This document shows positions 8,761-19,090 of a DNA stretch of 64,000 nucleotides, one piece after another. The DNA is taken from positions 112,373-176,372 of the forward strand of contig JBBIQS010000004.1 in the NCBI GenBank assembly GCA_037442205.1, in the 5' to 3' direction. The notes under the pieces are model-generated. The model was given only the letters and a program-made list of their open reading frames with translations. It had not been told where the DNA came from and ran no database searches. Position numbers and translations under genes: made by a program. The first letter of the stretch is position 1, and every line of letters starts with the position of its first letter. This DNA comes from JBBIQS01 sp037442205 (GTDB lineage: Bacteria > Myxococcota > Myxococcia > Myxococcales > UBA5297).

Positions 8761-10023
8761 TTAGAAGTTGGCGTGCAGCGCCACGGCGCCGCCGTGGGTC
8801 GCGCGAAGGTCGTACTCGAAGGCCAGCAGGTCGCTCTGGAAGAAGGCGTCCAGCGCAAAGCCCGAGCCGAGCGGGAGGCTCACTCCGGCGACGAGGGTGG
8901 TGTCCGACTTGGGCGGCCCGAGGGCCGAGGCGCTGGTCCCGGGGGTGAAGTTCGGCGCCACCGCCGCTTGGCCGAAGACAGCCAGCGCCGGAGTCAGCGA
9001 GTACGCGAGTCGGGCCCCCAGCTCGAGGCCGATCAGCTTGGAGGGGAAGGCCTCGTTGGTCAGGAACGCCAGCTTGAGCGCCAGCGTCGGCATCGCCACC
9101 AGCTTGCCGGAGTGCAGCAGCATGCCGCCCAGGTCGTAGCCAGTGCCGAGGGAGAAGTCGGTGCGGGTCTCACTCAGGGTCGCCCCGGCGAGGCCGGCGC
9201 CGTCGAACGCCGGCTGCTTGCCGAGGTAGGCCTGATTGGAGAAGCGCAGGGAGAGTCGGGCGAAGACCGGGACCTGCTCGGTGGCGCGATAGCTGGCGCC
9301 GAGGGAGAGCAGGCCCACCGTGCTCGGGGGCACATAGGTTTGCGCGCTGTGCCCGGCGCCGGCCTGCAGCTCCAGCCCCCACGGCCCGAGCTTCTCGGGG
9401 CCCGCCGCAACCGACGAAGCGGGCGCCCGCTCGGCCGGGCGCTCATGGTCGGAAAATGCAGTCACGGTGCGGGTCTGCGCTTCGGCAGGAGGAGGCGGCG
9501 GCGGAGCGCTCTCGACGTGCGCGGGAGTGGGCCTGGCCGGCGAGACCAGCGAGGGCAGCGGCTCTTCCTTGGCCAGGGCCGGCAGGGGCAGCGGCACTCC
9601 CTCGACCGCCACCAGCGCGTCGGCGCCCGCAGAGGCCGGCCAGCTCAGCGTCGCCACGTGCTTGCCGGGCGGGACGGTCACCGGGATCGGCGTGGCCTTG
9701 GTGATCGGGCCGCGGTCGCCGTGGGCCTCGGGATCGGCCAGGGCGCGCACCGGCACCCGGGCGACTTGCTTGCCGTCCAGGTCCGCCTCGGCGATGACCG
9801 GCCGGGTGGGCGGCGCTCCTTCGACCCGAAGCTCGAAGCGCACGGTGGCCGGCCCCGTCACGTGGAGGGTGAGCGCCTTGCCGCGCTCGATCCTGAAAAG
9901 CGGCTGGGGCACGCCCCGCACCGTCATCGAGACGGACTGCGTCCCGGGCGCCACCTCCGCCGAGGCCGCGGACGCCGGGCCGGCGGCGAGGAAGAGCCCG
10001 GCGAAGAGTGTCAATCGAGTCAT
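8761..10023 (-). CDS. Exported protein with probable C-terminal outer-membrane beta-barrel
   Basis: This 420-residue protein begins with a signal peptide (MTRLTLFAGLFLAAGPASAA). Residues of about 30-150 form a beta-rich domain with GVPQPLFRIERGK and TVPPGKHVATLSWP, like PEGA-type domains. A Pro-rich linker (APPPPPPAEAQ) follows, then about 190 residues of alternating short strands that end ALHANF. The terminal Phe and amphipathic strands suggest an eight- or ten-stranded outer-membrane barrel. The ATG at 10023 is chosen because it sits directly before the signal peptide; an upstream extension has no such feature. It is the first gene of a two-gene unit with the giant repeat lipoprotein, so it may be a membrane partner for it. 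No known family is recognised. Confidence 0.75.
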   Translation of the reverse strand: MTRLTLFAGLFLAAGPASAASAEVAPGTQSVSMTVRGVPQPLFRIERGKALTLHVTGPATVRFELRVEGAPPTRPVIAEADLDGKQVARVPVRALADPEAHGDRGPITKATPIPVTVPPGKHVATLSWPASAGADALVAVEGVPLPLPALAKEEPLPSLVSPARPTPAHVESAPPPPPPAEAQTRTVTAFSDHERPAERAPASSVAAGPEKLGPWGLELQAGAGHSAQTYVPPSTVGLLSLGASYRATEQVPVFARLSLRFSNQAYLGKQPAFDGAGLAGATLSETRTDFSLGTGYDLGGMLLHSGKLVAMPTLALKLAFLTNEAFPSKLIGLELGARLAYSLTPALAVFGQAAVAPNFTPGTSASALGPPKSDTTLVAGVSLPLGSGFALDAFFQSDLLAFEYDLRATHGGAVALHANF

Positions 10024-10218
10024 TTTCACCTCGGGGAGCGACGGCCCGATGCCGCAGTGCACAATGGCTCCGGACGACGGCTGCTGCCGTCTCCAAGGCA
10101 AGCGACATGCCTGAGGGAATTCGGGCGCTCGACGACCCAGGCGGCGCCCCAGTGCAAAAAAGAGACAGCGTCGGCTAGAAGAGAGTTTCAGTTACCCGTC
10201 CTTGTCGGGGAGGAAGCA

Positions 10219-11469
10219 ATGCTCGCCGTCCTGCTGGCCGTCCTCACGCCGCTGCACAGCCCGCTGTTCGCCGCAGCCCCGAGCACCAAGGTCGCGGTGC
10301 TCCCGGTCTCCGCCGGCGAGGGGATCACCGACAAGACCGCCGCGGCGCTCAGCGACGCGGTGGCCGCCGAGCTCCGCAAGCTGCCCGGCCTGCAGGTGAT
10401 CACTCAGCAGGAGATCGCGACGCTGCTGGCCTTTGACCGGCAGAAGGCGCTCGCCGGCTGCCAGGAGTCCTCGTGCCTGGCCGAGATCGGCGGCGCGCTG
10501 GGCGCCGATCGGCTGGTCAGCGGAACGCTCTCCAAGCTGGGCGAGAGCTGGATGGCCACCCTGAAGCTGCTCGACGTGCAGAAGGCCAAGACCCTGGGCC
10601 AGGCTGACCGGCGCATCCGCAACGGGACCATCGACGATGTGCTCGACCAACTGGGTCCGATGGTCGCCGAGCTTTTCGGGACTCCCCAGGCCGTGGTCGC
10701 CAGGCCCGCGCCCTCGGTCGCGCCCGCCACCGCCCCGCGCAAGGCGCTGGCGCCCCCCTGGACCGACGAACCGATGGAGGTGGAGAAGGCCAAGCTCAAG
10801 CTGGCCACCGACGGCAAGGGCCGCTATCTGGCCTGGCTGCCGGGCTCCCACGACACCTTCTGGGCCGGCGATGCCACTGGGCTGTGGGCGCAGCGGGTCA
10901 TCGGCTACAGCGCCATGGGCGACACCGCCTACGACTACACGTTCTGGGAGCCGCGGGTGAAGGCGCGCTGGATGGCTTCGTTCGCGATGAAGGACGGCAA
11001 GTTCGAGCTCCACTGCGGCGAGAAGCCGCTTTCCCTCGAGCCGGTGGCCGACGCCGAGGCCGCCAAGCTCCTCTCCAAGATGAAGGTCTACCAGGTGCGC
11101 TGGAAGCGCCGGGCCCACGCCATCGCCCGCGACGACAGCGGCAACTGGTTCTACGTCGATCGCGCCCGCGAGCCCGAGGACAGCAGCGACTATCGCCTCT
11201 ACGTCGGGCCGCGCGGCAAGGTCGAGGTCAGCGAGGTCTCCGAGGCCGTCTACGACGAGGGCGGCGAGCTCTACCTCACCGCCGCCGGCAAGCTGCGCGC
11301 CTCCCGCAAGGAGAACAACAAGTCCGAGGCCGAGTGGATCGCCGGCGCGATCAAGACCCCGCTGGTGTGGCTGCACGTCGAAGACAAGGCCCAGTTCATC
11401 TACTCCGAGCTGGGGGCCTACGCCGGGCAGAAGCTGGGGACGCCCTGCGACCCCGAGCTGACCCGGTAG
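10219..11469 (+). CDS. Exported protein with TolB/CsgG-like N-terminal domain
   Basis: This 416-residue protein has a short hydrophobic leader (LAVLLAVLTPLHSPLFAA). The following domain, about residues 20-150, has the pattern TKVAVLPVSAGEG, AALSDAVAAELRKLPGLQVI, CLAEIGGALGADRLVSGTL and WMATLKLLDVQ. This is the fold used by CsgG/TolB-N/LpoB-like periplasmic proteins and is common in myxobacterial lipoprotein-rich operons. Cysteines in the CQESSC segment may pair. The C-terminal 250 residues match no family I know. The start follows a GGGGAGGAAG ribosome site eight bases upstream. It is divergent from the outer-membrane protein gene across 195 bases. Function unknown. Confidence 0.72.
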   Translation: MLAVLLAVLTPLHSPLFAAAPSTKVAVLPVSAGEGITDKTAAALSDAVAAELRKLPGLQVITQQEIATLLAFDRQKALAGCQESSCLAEIGGALGADRLVSGTLSKLGESWMATLKLLDVQKAKTLGQADRRIRNGTIDDVLDQLGPMVAELFGTPQAVVARPAPSVAPATAPRKALAPPWTDEPMEVEKAKLKLATDGKGRYLAWLPGSHDTFWAGDATGLWAQRVIGYSAMGDTAYDYTFWEPRVKARWMASFAMKDGKFELHCGEKPLSLEPVADAEAAKLLSKMKVYQVRWKRRAHAIARDDSGNWFYVDRAREPEDSSDYRLYVGPRGKVEVSEVSEAVYDEGGELYLTAAGKLRASRKENNKSEAEWIAGAIKTPLVWLHVEDKAQFIYSELGAYAGQKLGTPCDPELTR

Positions 11470-11570
11470 CCGCTCTCCCGAGACGTGGCACCGCGCCTCG
11501 GGCCATGCCGGGGAGAGGCGCGGGCGCTACCATGCCCCAGTCGCCGCGGTCAGTGTCCAGGAGGCGCCCG

Positions 11571-13039
11571 ATGCCCTTCCATAGCGAGGTCTACCGCACC
11601 TCCCTGGCGCTGCTCACCGACCTCTACGAGCTGACGATGGCCGCGGCCTACTTCAAATCGGGCCTGGCCGACCGCGAGTCCATCTTCCACCTCACTTTCC
11701 GGAGCAACCCGTTCCAGGGCGGCTTTGCGGTCTGCGCCGGGCTCGGCCCGGCGCTCGACTGCCTTTCAGACCTGCGCTTCGACGAGTCGGATCTGGCCTT
11801 TCTCGCCCAGCAGCGCGGCGCCGACGGAAAGCCCCTATTCGATCCGGCATTCCTCGACCGACTGCGCTCGTTCGAGCTTTCGCTCGACATCGACGCCATT
11901 CCCGAGGGCACGCTGGTCTTTCCCCACGAGCCGCTGGTGCGGGTGCAGGGGAGGATTCTCGAGGCGCAGCTGATCGAGACCGCGCTGCTCAACTTCATCA
12001 ACTTCCAGACCCTGATCGCCACCAAGGCGGCGAGGGTATGCTTGGCGGCCAGGGGCGAGCCGGTGATCGAGTTCGGCCTGCGCCGGGCCCAGGGGATTGA
12101 CGGCGGGCTCAGCGCCAGCCGCGCCGCCTACCTCGGCGGCTGCGCCGGGACCTCCAACGTCCTGGCCGGCAAGCTGCTGGGGATCCCGGTCGGCGGCACC
12201 CACGCGCACAGCTGGGTCATGCTCTTCGAGGACGAGCTCGAGGCCTTCCGCGCCTACGCCAAGGCCCTCCCCAACAACTGCACCTTCCTGGTCGACACCT
12301 ACGACAGCCTGGAGGGCGTGCGCCACGCGATCGAGGCCGGGCGCGAGCTGCGGGCGAACGGGCACGAGCTGCTGGGAATCCGCCTCGACTCCGGCGACCT
12401 CGCCTACCTGTCGATCCAGGCGCGCCGCCTGCTCGACGAGGCCGGCTTCGAGAAGACGCGCATCCTCGCCAGCAACGACCTCGACGAGACCACCATCGAC
12501 AGCCTCAAGGAGCAGGGGGCGACGATCTCGACCTGGGGCGTGGGGACGCGCCTGGTCACCGGCTACGATCAGCCGGCGCTGGGCGGGATCTACAAGCTGT
12601 CGGCGGTGAAGGGCGCCGACGGAATCTTTCAGCACAAGGTGAAGCTCTCAGAGCAGGCGGCCAAGATCTCCACCCCCGGCAAGCTCCAGGTCCGGCGGTT
12701 CAATCCAGCAGCCGAGTACGCGGGCGATATGATCTTCGACGAGCTGTTGCCCATGACCGGCTCGACCTTGTTCATCGATCCCGAGGACATCACGCACCGC
12801 AAGGCCATCCCCGAGGGAACTCCCTATCAGGATCTGCTGGTCCCGGTGATGCGCGGCGGCAAGCGAGTCGGGCCCGCTCCGACGCTGCTCGAGTCGCGCG
12901 CGCGCGCGCAGGAGCAGCTCGGCCACGTCCACTCTGGAATCAAGCGCTTCCTCAATCCCCATCGCTACCCGGCCGGCCTGGAAAAGGGCCTGCACGATCT
13001 CAAGACGCGCCTGGTGCTCGAGGCGCGGAGGCTTCCGGT

Positions 13040-13043
<4 letters not shown>
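11571..13043 (+). CDS. pncB: Nicotinate phosphoribosyltransferase
   Basis: The enzyme joins nicotinate to PRPP, forming nicotinate mononucleotide in NAD salvage (Preiss-Handler pathway). The 490-residue protein has the family opening TDLYELTMAAAYFKSG, the segment RRAQGIDGGLSASRAAYLGG, the GTxAHSW-type motif GTHAHSWVM and the substrate site GIRLDSGDLAYLS, all in normal order. An AGGAGG ribosome site precedes ATG 11571; ATG 11532 in the same frame would add 13 residues. The last four bases overlap the next gene (ATGA), whose product resembles a PRPP synthetase, so the operon may make and use PRPP in one step. Confidence 0.93.
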
Positions 13044-13960
<917 letters not shown>

Positions 13961-14126
13961 GAAGCCCGGCCGCTCGGGGTCCTGCCGGTCCCCAGGCGAA
14001 GTCGCGCTTCCCGCCGCTTTGCAAGGGGTCAGTAGGGGGGGGTGGCCAGGGTCCGTTGGCTGCGCCCAGCTCGCCTCGCTAATCTGGACGCACACAGCCG
14101 CGAGGCTCTCCCAGGAGGTGGCACGC

Positions 14127-15380
14127 ATGTTCCACAGGCACCCGCACGAGGTGGACGTCCTGGTTGCCGGCGCCGGGCCGGTGGGGATGTTCGCCGCGCT
14201 GCAGCTGGCCGAGCAAGGCCTCAAGGTCCAGCTGATCGACGAACAGAGCCGCCCCGCCACCCGAAGCTACGCCCTGGCGATCCATCCCAAGACCCTGGAG
14301 CTGCTCGACGTGGCCGGCATCTCCGAGGAGCTGATCGGCCTGGGGCGCAAGGTCGATTCGCTCTCCTTCTTCGACGGCAAGGAGAAGCAGGCCGGAGTCC
14401 GATTCTCCAAGCTGTCGGCCAACTATCCTTTCCTGCTGATCCTTCCCCAGGACGTGCTGGAGACCGCCCTGGAGAAGCGGCTGAAGGAGCGCGGGGTGAA
14501 GGTCGAGTGGAGCCACCGGCTGGCCGGCCTGCGGCAGGAGTCCGACCGGGTCAGCGCCCAGATCGAGAAGCTGGAGCGGGAGTCGGCCGGCTACAGCGTC
14601 GCCACCGCGACCTGGGTGGTCGGCAAGCAGCTCGAGACCTCGGCCCGCTTCGTCATCGGCGCCGACGGCCACCGCTCGCGGGTGCGCCGCAGCCTGGGCA
14701 TCGAGTACGCCGAGGTGGGCCCGTCGCAGGTGTTCGCGGTCTTCGAATTCCTCGCCGACCGGGCGCCCTCCGATGAAGCCTGCGTGGTCTTCGACCAGGG
14801 AATGAGCAGCGTTCTCTGGCCGGTGGCCGACGGCAAGTTCCGCTTCAGCTTCGAGATCCCGGACGAGCACCTGGAGCTGGCGCGCGAGAAGAGCCGGCTG
14901 GTGGTGATGGTCGGCGACGACTCCTTCAACTACCTCGAGCCCGCGCTCCTCGATCGCCTGTTGGCCGAGCGCGCCCCGTGGTTCGGAGGCCGGCACGGCG
15001 ACATCGCCTGGTCGCTGGAGGTCCGCTTCGACCGCCGGCTGGCCGAGCACTTCGGGCGCGGCAACGTCTGGCTCGCCGGCGACGCCGCCCACCTGGCGGC
15101 GCCCATCGGCACCTGGAGCATGAACCGCGGGCTGTTCGAGGCTGACGATCTGGCCCAGCGCATCGCCTCCTCGCGCACCGGAGCCAGCTCCACCGCGCTG
15201 GCGGAGTACGGGCGCTCCCAGCTCGAATTCTGGCGGTCGCTGATCGAGGGGAAGCGGCTCGACGCCGGCGCCGCCACTCCCTTCATCCAGCGCAACGCCA
15301 AGCAGATCTGCGAGAGCCTCCCCGCCTCCGGCGAGCACCTGTCGGCGCTGCTCGGCCAACTGGGCATCCGCGCCGGCTGA
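14127..15380 (+). CDS. FAD-dependent monooxygenase (PheA/TfdB/UbiH-like)
   Basis: This 417-residue protein is a class A flavin monooxygenase-like enzyme. It has the N-terminal dinucleotide motif VLVAGAGPVGMFAALQLAEQ, the middle GADGHRSRVRRSLGI (DG-type motif contacting FAD and NAD(P)H), and the C-terminal GDAAHLAAPIGTWSMNRGL (GD motif), spaced as in aromatic-ring hydroxylases. Length is normal. A CCAGGAGG ribosome site lies nine bases before ATG 14127. The 166-base gap separates it from the prs-like gene and no operon partner is evident. The substrate cannot be assigned; a secondary-metabolite, quinone or polyketide hydroxylase role is possible. Confidence 0.88.
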   Translation: MFHRHPHEVDVLVAGAGPVGMFAALQLAEQGLKVQLIDEQSRPATRSYALAIHPKTLELLDVAGISEELIGLGRKVDSLSFFDGKEKQAGVRFSKLSANYPFLLILPQDVLETALEKRLKERGVKVEWSHRLAGLRQESDRVSAQIEKLERESAGYSVATATWVVGKQLETSARFVIGADGHRSRVRRSLGIEYAEVGPSQVFAVFEFLADRAPSDEACVVFDQGMSSVLWPVADGKFRFSFEIPDEHLELAREKSRLVVMVGDDSFNYLEPALLDRLLAERAPWFGGRHGDIAWSLEVRFDRRLAEHFGRGNVWLAGDAAHLAAPIGTWSMNRGLFEADDLAQRIASSRTGASSTALAEYGRSQLEFWRSLIEGKRLDAGAATPFIQRNAKQICESLPASGEHLSALLGQLGIRAG

Positions 15381-15506
15381 ACTGCCCCGACCCGCCCGCT
15401 CCTGCGCAGGCGGGCCTCGCGTCGCCAGGGCAATCCGCCCTCGGCCCGCAGGGATCGACCGAGGGCCCGGTTGCCGCTCGCCTGTTGCCCGGGCGACACT
15501 GGGCCC

Positions 15507-16337
15507 ATGTCCCGCTCCCTCGCGCCCGCGCTCGCTCTTGCCTCCTTGTCGGCGTGCGTGGCGGCCCGCCCGCTGCCGCCGCCGCGTCCGGCGTCGGAGG
15601 TCTTGGTGCTGGGGACCCTGCACCGGGCGCACCTGGACGCCTCGCTGCGCTACTCGCTGGTCGATCTGCGGGCCCAGATCCTGGCGCTGGCCCCGGACCT
15701 GGTCTGCGGCGAGGTGGCGCCCGACGAGTGGGACCGCGATCTCGAGGGCGGCACCAGCCCGGAGTCGGCGGTCGTCTTCGAGGCGGCGCGAACGCTGGGG
15801 GCGCCCTTCGAGCCGGTCGACGTCGGAGCCGCTCGCGATCGGAGCTGGGGCCGGCCCAGGCCGCTGGCTCCCGAGGCGCTGCAGGCGCTGCGCCGTCAGG
15901 ACCCGGGGGCGTCGGCCTTCGATCTGTGGCACCTGGCGCGCTTCAGCTCGCTGGCGCGCGAGCTCGAGTCGAGCTTGCACGAGCCTTGGCCGGACGGGCG
16001 AGCGGAGCAGGTCGTCGCCCAGTGCCTGGCGGCGGCGAATCGGCTCTCCGCGCGCAGGGTGCTCTTCGTCTTCGGCGCCGGGCACAAGGGGCAGCTCGAG
16101 GCGGCGCTGAACAAGGCCGGCGTCCAGGGCCTGCCGATGGAGCGCCGCTTCCGCCCCTCGAAGGACCCGGTCTCTGGCCCGGTGGTGGCCCGCTGGAAGC
16201 GCAACGAGGATCGGCTGCGCAGGGCGGCCCAGGATCCGGATCCGCAGCTGCGCCGGCGCATCGAGGCCGGCGGCTGGCTGGAGGGGCTCCACGCCTTCAT
16301 CGCCTCCGAGGGGCGTCCCTCCGAGTTGGCCCCCTGA
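15507..16337 (+). CDS. Exported TraB/Tiki-superfamily-like protein
   Basis: The 276-residue protein starts with a short hydrophobic leader ending LASLSACVAA, possibly a lipoprotein signal. The mature part begins VLVLGTLHRAHLDASL, followed by QILALAPDLVCGEVAPDEW, and near the C-terminus VLFVFGAGHKGQLEAAL. This GT-H / P-hxxE / GAGH layout is that of TraB/GumN/Tiki and related domains, a metal-dependent hydrolase-like fold. The two-residue GH and the early E would be active-site candidates. The assignment is from pattern only. It is followed closely by an amidohydrolase lipoprotein gene, also exported. Confidence 0.62.
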   Translation: MSRSLAPALALASLSACVAARPLPPPRPASEVLVLGTLHRAHLDASLRYSLVDLRAQILALAPDLVCGEVAPDEWDRDLEGGTSPESAVVFEAARTLGAPFEPVDVGAARDRSWGRPRPLAPEALQALRRQDPGASAFDLWHLARFSSLARELESSLHEPWPDGRAEQVVAQCLAAANRLSARRVLFVFGAGHKGQLEAALNKAGVQGLPMERRFRPSKDPVSGPVVARWKRNEDRLRRAAQDPDPQLRRRIEAGGWLEGLHAFIASEGRPSELAP

Positions 16338-16473
16338 TCGCAGGCCGAGCCTTCGGCCGCCTGATCCAACGACCTCCTGTCGAGCGCGAACCGCGCAGGG
16401 GCATGGAATGGCTCCCGCGGACGTTCTGCGCGCCGCCGGAGGGCGCGCGCCCGACTGGCATGGAGGCAACGCG

Positions 16474-17628
16474 ATGCACTCACTTTCGTCGAACTGCTCG
16501 CACCAGGCTCTTGCGAGCCGCCTGCTTGGCGCCTGCATGTTCTTCTCACTCCTGGCCGGCTGCGGGCCATCCCAAGGCAGCGGCAGCATCCCGCCCGACG
16601 CCGCCCCGGCGACTGACTCGGGCGTGCTCCAGTCCTCGCCGAGCGGCCAGACGGCCCTCTACTCCTACTGCGACCCGACGAGCGCCATCGCGCACTATCC
16701 CCGCTTCGGCGCCCAGGTCCCGGAGGTGGTGGCCCGGCTCTATCCCAGCGGCGGCGGGCGCGACTACCCGGTGATCGACGCCCACACCCATCTCTCCACC
16801 AGCCGCGACGGCGAGGCTGCGCTGCAGAAGCAGGTCGGCATCTACGCCGCGGTCCACGCCGCCTGGGACGCCGCCAGCACCCCCGCGCTGCGCGAGACCT
16901 ACCCGGCGCCCAACGTGATCCAGTTCAACCTCGGGGCCTTCCTTTCCGGGTTCGACGAGTCGCAGGTTTCCTCGGTCCTGGCCGGATTCGATCGGCTGCA
17001 ATCCGAGGGAGCCGGCGGCATCAAGCTCTTCAAGGATCTGGGGCTGGGCTACAACGACAGCTCGGGGGCGCGGCTGCGCATCGACGACCCGCGGCTCAAG
17101 CCGCTGTGGCAGAGGGCCGGCGAGAAGAAGTGGACCATCTCGATGCACGTCGCCGACCCGGACTCGTGGATGTCGAGCCGCTTCCCCAACAGCCCCTACT
17201 CGAAGCAGGACCTCGTCCGGCAGTTCATCCGCATGGTCGAGGACAACCCGACGACGGTGTTCGTGGCCATCCACCTGCTTGACCTGATGGACAGCACGGC
17301 CGAGCTCGACCAGCTCACCGGCTACCTGGATCGCTACCCGAACCTCTACGCCGACACCTCGGCCCGCTCGCAGTACCTGGTCAACCTCGACCAGGCCAAG
17401 GTGCGCGAGTTCATGGTCCGCAACCAGGACAAGCTGATCTTCGCCACCGACCGCGTCGGCGAGGGGGCCGCCAACTACGAGGAAGAACTCCGCTACTGGG
17501 AGACCGATCAGCCGACCCGGACCTTCTATCTGAATGGCCAGTCCCGCGGGCTCAAGCTGCCGCCCGAGGTGCTGGAGAAGCTCTACTACCGCAACGCGCT
17601 GCGCGCCTTCTGCGGCCACCTCTCCTAG
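16474..17628 (+). CDS. Amidohydrolase-family lipoprotein
   Basis: This 384-residue protein has a lipoprotein signal ending in FFSLLAGC and then a Gly/Ser/Ala-rich linker. The catalytic domain belongs to the amidohydrolase-2 TIM-barrel group: the metal site motif VIDAHTHLS at about 99-107, a GIKLFKDLG segment, a MHVADPD strand with a metal-type His, and a final FATDRVGEG with the catalytic-type Asp. Proteins of this group hydrolyse or decarboxylate small substrates in the cytoplasm; secretion as a lipoprotein is unusual but occurs in this phylum. The ATG at 16474 is chosen because it directly precedes the signal. The substrate is unknown. Confidence 0.82.
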   Translation: MHSLSSNCSHQALASRLLGACMFFSLLAGCGPSQGSGSIPPDAAPATDSGVLQSSPSGQTALYSYCDPTSAIAHYPRFGAQVPEVVARLYPSGGGRDYPVIDAHTHLSTSRDGEAALQKQVGIYAAVHAAWDAASTPALRETYPAPNVIQFNLGAFLSGFDESQVSSVLAGFDRLQSEGAGGIKLFKDLGLGYNDSSGARLRIDDPRLKPLWQRAGEKKWTISMHVADPDSWMSSRFPNSPYSKQDLVRQFIRMVEDNPTTVFVAIHLLDLMDSTAELDQLTGYLDRYPNLYADTSARSQYLVNLDQAKVREFMVRNQDKLIFATDRVGEGAANYEEELRYWETDQPTRTFYLNGQSRGLKLPPEVLEKLYYRNALRAFCGHLS

Positions 17629-17845
17629 CTCGGCCGTTCTCCGGGGGCTCGACCCGTAGCTCTGCCCTCTGCTTGGCGGAAGGGCCCTCGGGCCTTCGGT
17701 ACACCGCCCAGAATGCAAGGCGGCGAGGCCATGCCTCGCCGCCTGCTATCCGAAAGACCTCTCTGCCAGATGGCGGACTCCCTGCCTCCCGATGGCTAAG
17801 GTGCAGCCGAGTGGCCCTGCGGGAAGAGGGCGAGGGAGGGGGCGG

Positions 17846-19039
17846 ATGCAGAATCTCGACGCCACAAGCGCGCCGGCGCTCGGCAACCTGCTGATCGAGG
17901 AGCTTTCGCGCGAGGATTTCGACCGGCTCCAGCCGGAGTGGGACCGCGTCGCCCAGGCCGGCGGCGCCGACCAGCCGTTCTTCCGGCACGGATTCCTCAA
18001 GAACTACCTCGACACCTTCGAGCCACGCGCCGCGCTCAGGGTGTTCGCCGCGCGCCACGGCGGGCGGCTGGTGGCGGCGCTGCCGCTGATCGAGGAGCGC
18101 GCCCAGGTGCTGGGCCTGTCCATCTCTCGGCTGCGCGCCCCGGCCAACGTCCACTCCTGCCGCGCCGACGCCGTCTGCGAGGCCGGGCGCTCCGACGCCT
18201 TGAGGGCGATCTGGAGCCACCTGGCGCGGCGCGGGGGCTTCGACCTGCTCGAGATCCGCGACGTCGCCCCCGAGGGCCATGCGCGCCTGCTGCTCGAGCT
18301 GGCGCAGGTGTCCGAGAATCCGTCCGCCGTCGTCGAGACCTGGCGCACGCCCTACATCCGGTTGGACGGAGGCTGGGAGGCGTTCGAGCGCTCGCTCAGC
18401 GGGAAGCTCCGCGCGAACCTGCGCCGGCGCCGCCGGAAGCTGGAGGCCGAGGGGCGGGTCGAGATCCAGCGGGCCTGCGACGACCACGACCTCGACCGGC
18501 TGCTGGACGAGGGGTTTTCGCTCGAGGCCTCGGGGTGGAAGGGCCGGCAGGGGACGGCCATCGCCTGTGATCCCGCGGCGCGGGCCTTCTACCTAGGGCT
18601 GGCCCGGGAGGCGGCCTCGCAGGGGGAGCTGGTGCTCTACTTCCTGCGGCTGGACGGGCGACCAGTGGCGTTCCAGTTCGGGCTGGTGCGCGGCGACACC
18701 TACTTCGTCCCCAAGCTGGCCTACGACGAGGGGCACGCCGACTGCTCGCCGGGCCAACTGCTGATGGAGGAGGTGCTGCGCGACTGCTGCCGACGCGGTT
18801 TGGCCGAGTTCGACTTCCTCGGGCCATCGATGCCCTGGAAGCTCGAGTGGACCGATCGGGTGCGCGTCCACCACACCCTGCAGATCTATGGCCGCACCAG
18901 CCGCGGCCGGGCGCTGCACGCGCTGACCAGCAGGTGGATCCCCAACGCCAAGCGGTGGCTGCGCTGGGAATCCTGGAAGGGCTACCTGCCGCGGGCGAAC
19001 CTCGGCGGAGAGCGCATCCACGCCCCCAACCCGAGCTGA
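17846..19039 (+). CDS. BioF2-like/CelD-type GNAT acetyltransferase
   Basis: This 397-residue protein has the pattern of the BioF2-like (Acetyltransf_6, CelD) family of GNAT-fold proteins, found in exopolysaccharide and cellulose loci and related to FemAB aminoacyl transferases. Supporting segments are an N-terminal WDRVAQAGGADQPFFRHGFL, a Lys/Arg-rich SGKLRANLRRRRRKLEAEG, a conserved PVAFQFGLVRGDTYFVPKLAYD, and SPGQLLMEEVLRDCCRRG, where acetyl-CoA or aminoacyl donor would bind. A GAGGGAGGGGG ribosome site supports ATG 17846 over an in-frame start at 17792. Together with the deacetylase-like and DegT genes it forms a glycan-modification group. Confidence 0.82.
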   Translation: MQNLDATSAPALGNLLIEELSREDFDRLQPEWDRVAQAGGADQPFFRHGFLKNYLDTFEPRAALRVFAARHGGRLVAALPLIEERAQVLGLSISRLRAPANVHSCRADAVCEAGRSDALRAIWSHLARRGGFDLLEIRDVAPEGHARLLLELAQVSENPSAVVETWRTPYIRLDGGWEAFERSLSGKLRANLRRRRRKLEAEGRVEIQRACDDHDLDRLLDEGFSLEASGWKGRQGTAIACDPAARAFYLGLAREAASQGELVLYFLRLDGRPVAFQFGLVRGDTYFVPKLAYDEGHADCSPGQLLMEEVLRDCCRRGLAEFDFLGPSMPWKLEWTDRVRVHHTLQIYGRTSRGRALHALTSRWIPNAKRWLRWESWKGYLPRANLGGERIHAPNPS

Positions 19040-19090
19040 GGCGATGAGGGAGCCGGGCGCCGCTCGACTCCCGGCGATTGGCCCGCGAGC

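Noticed and set aside
14079..16589. 836-codon minus-strand open frame opposite the FAD monooxygenase and the TraB-like protein
   Set aside because: It is a shadow of real plus-strand genes, with composition that reflects the opposite strand codons.
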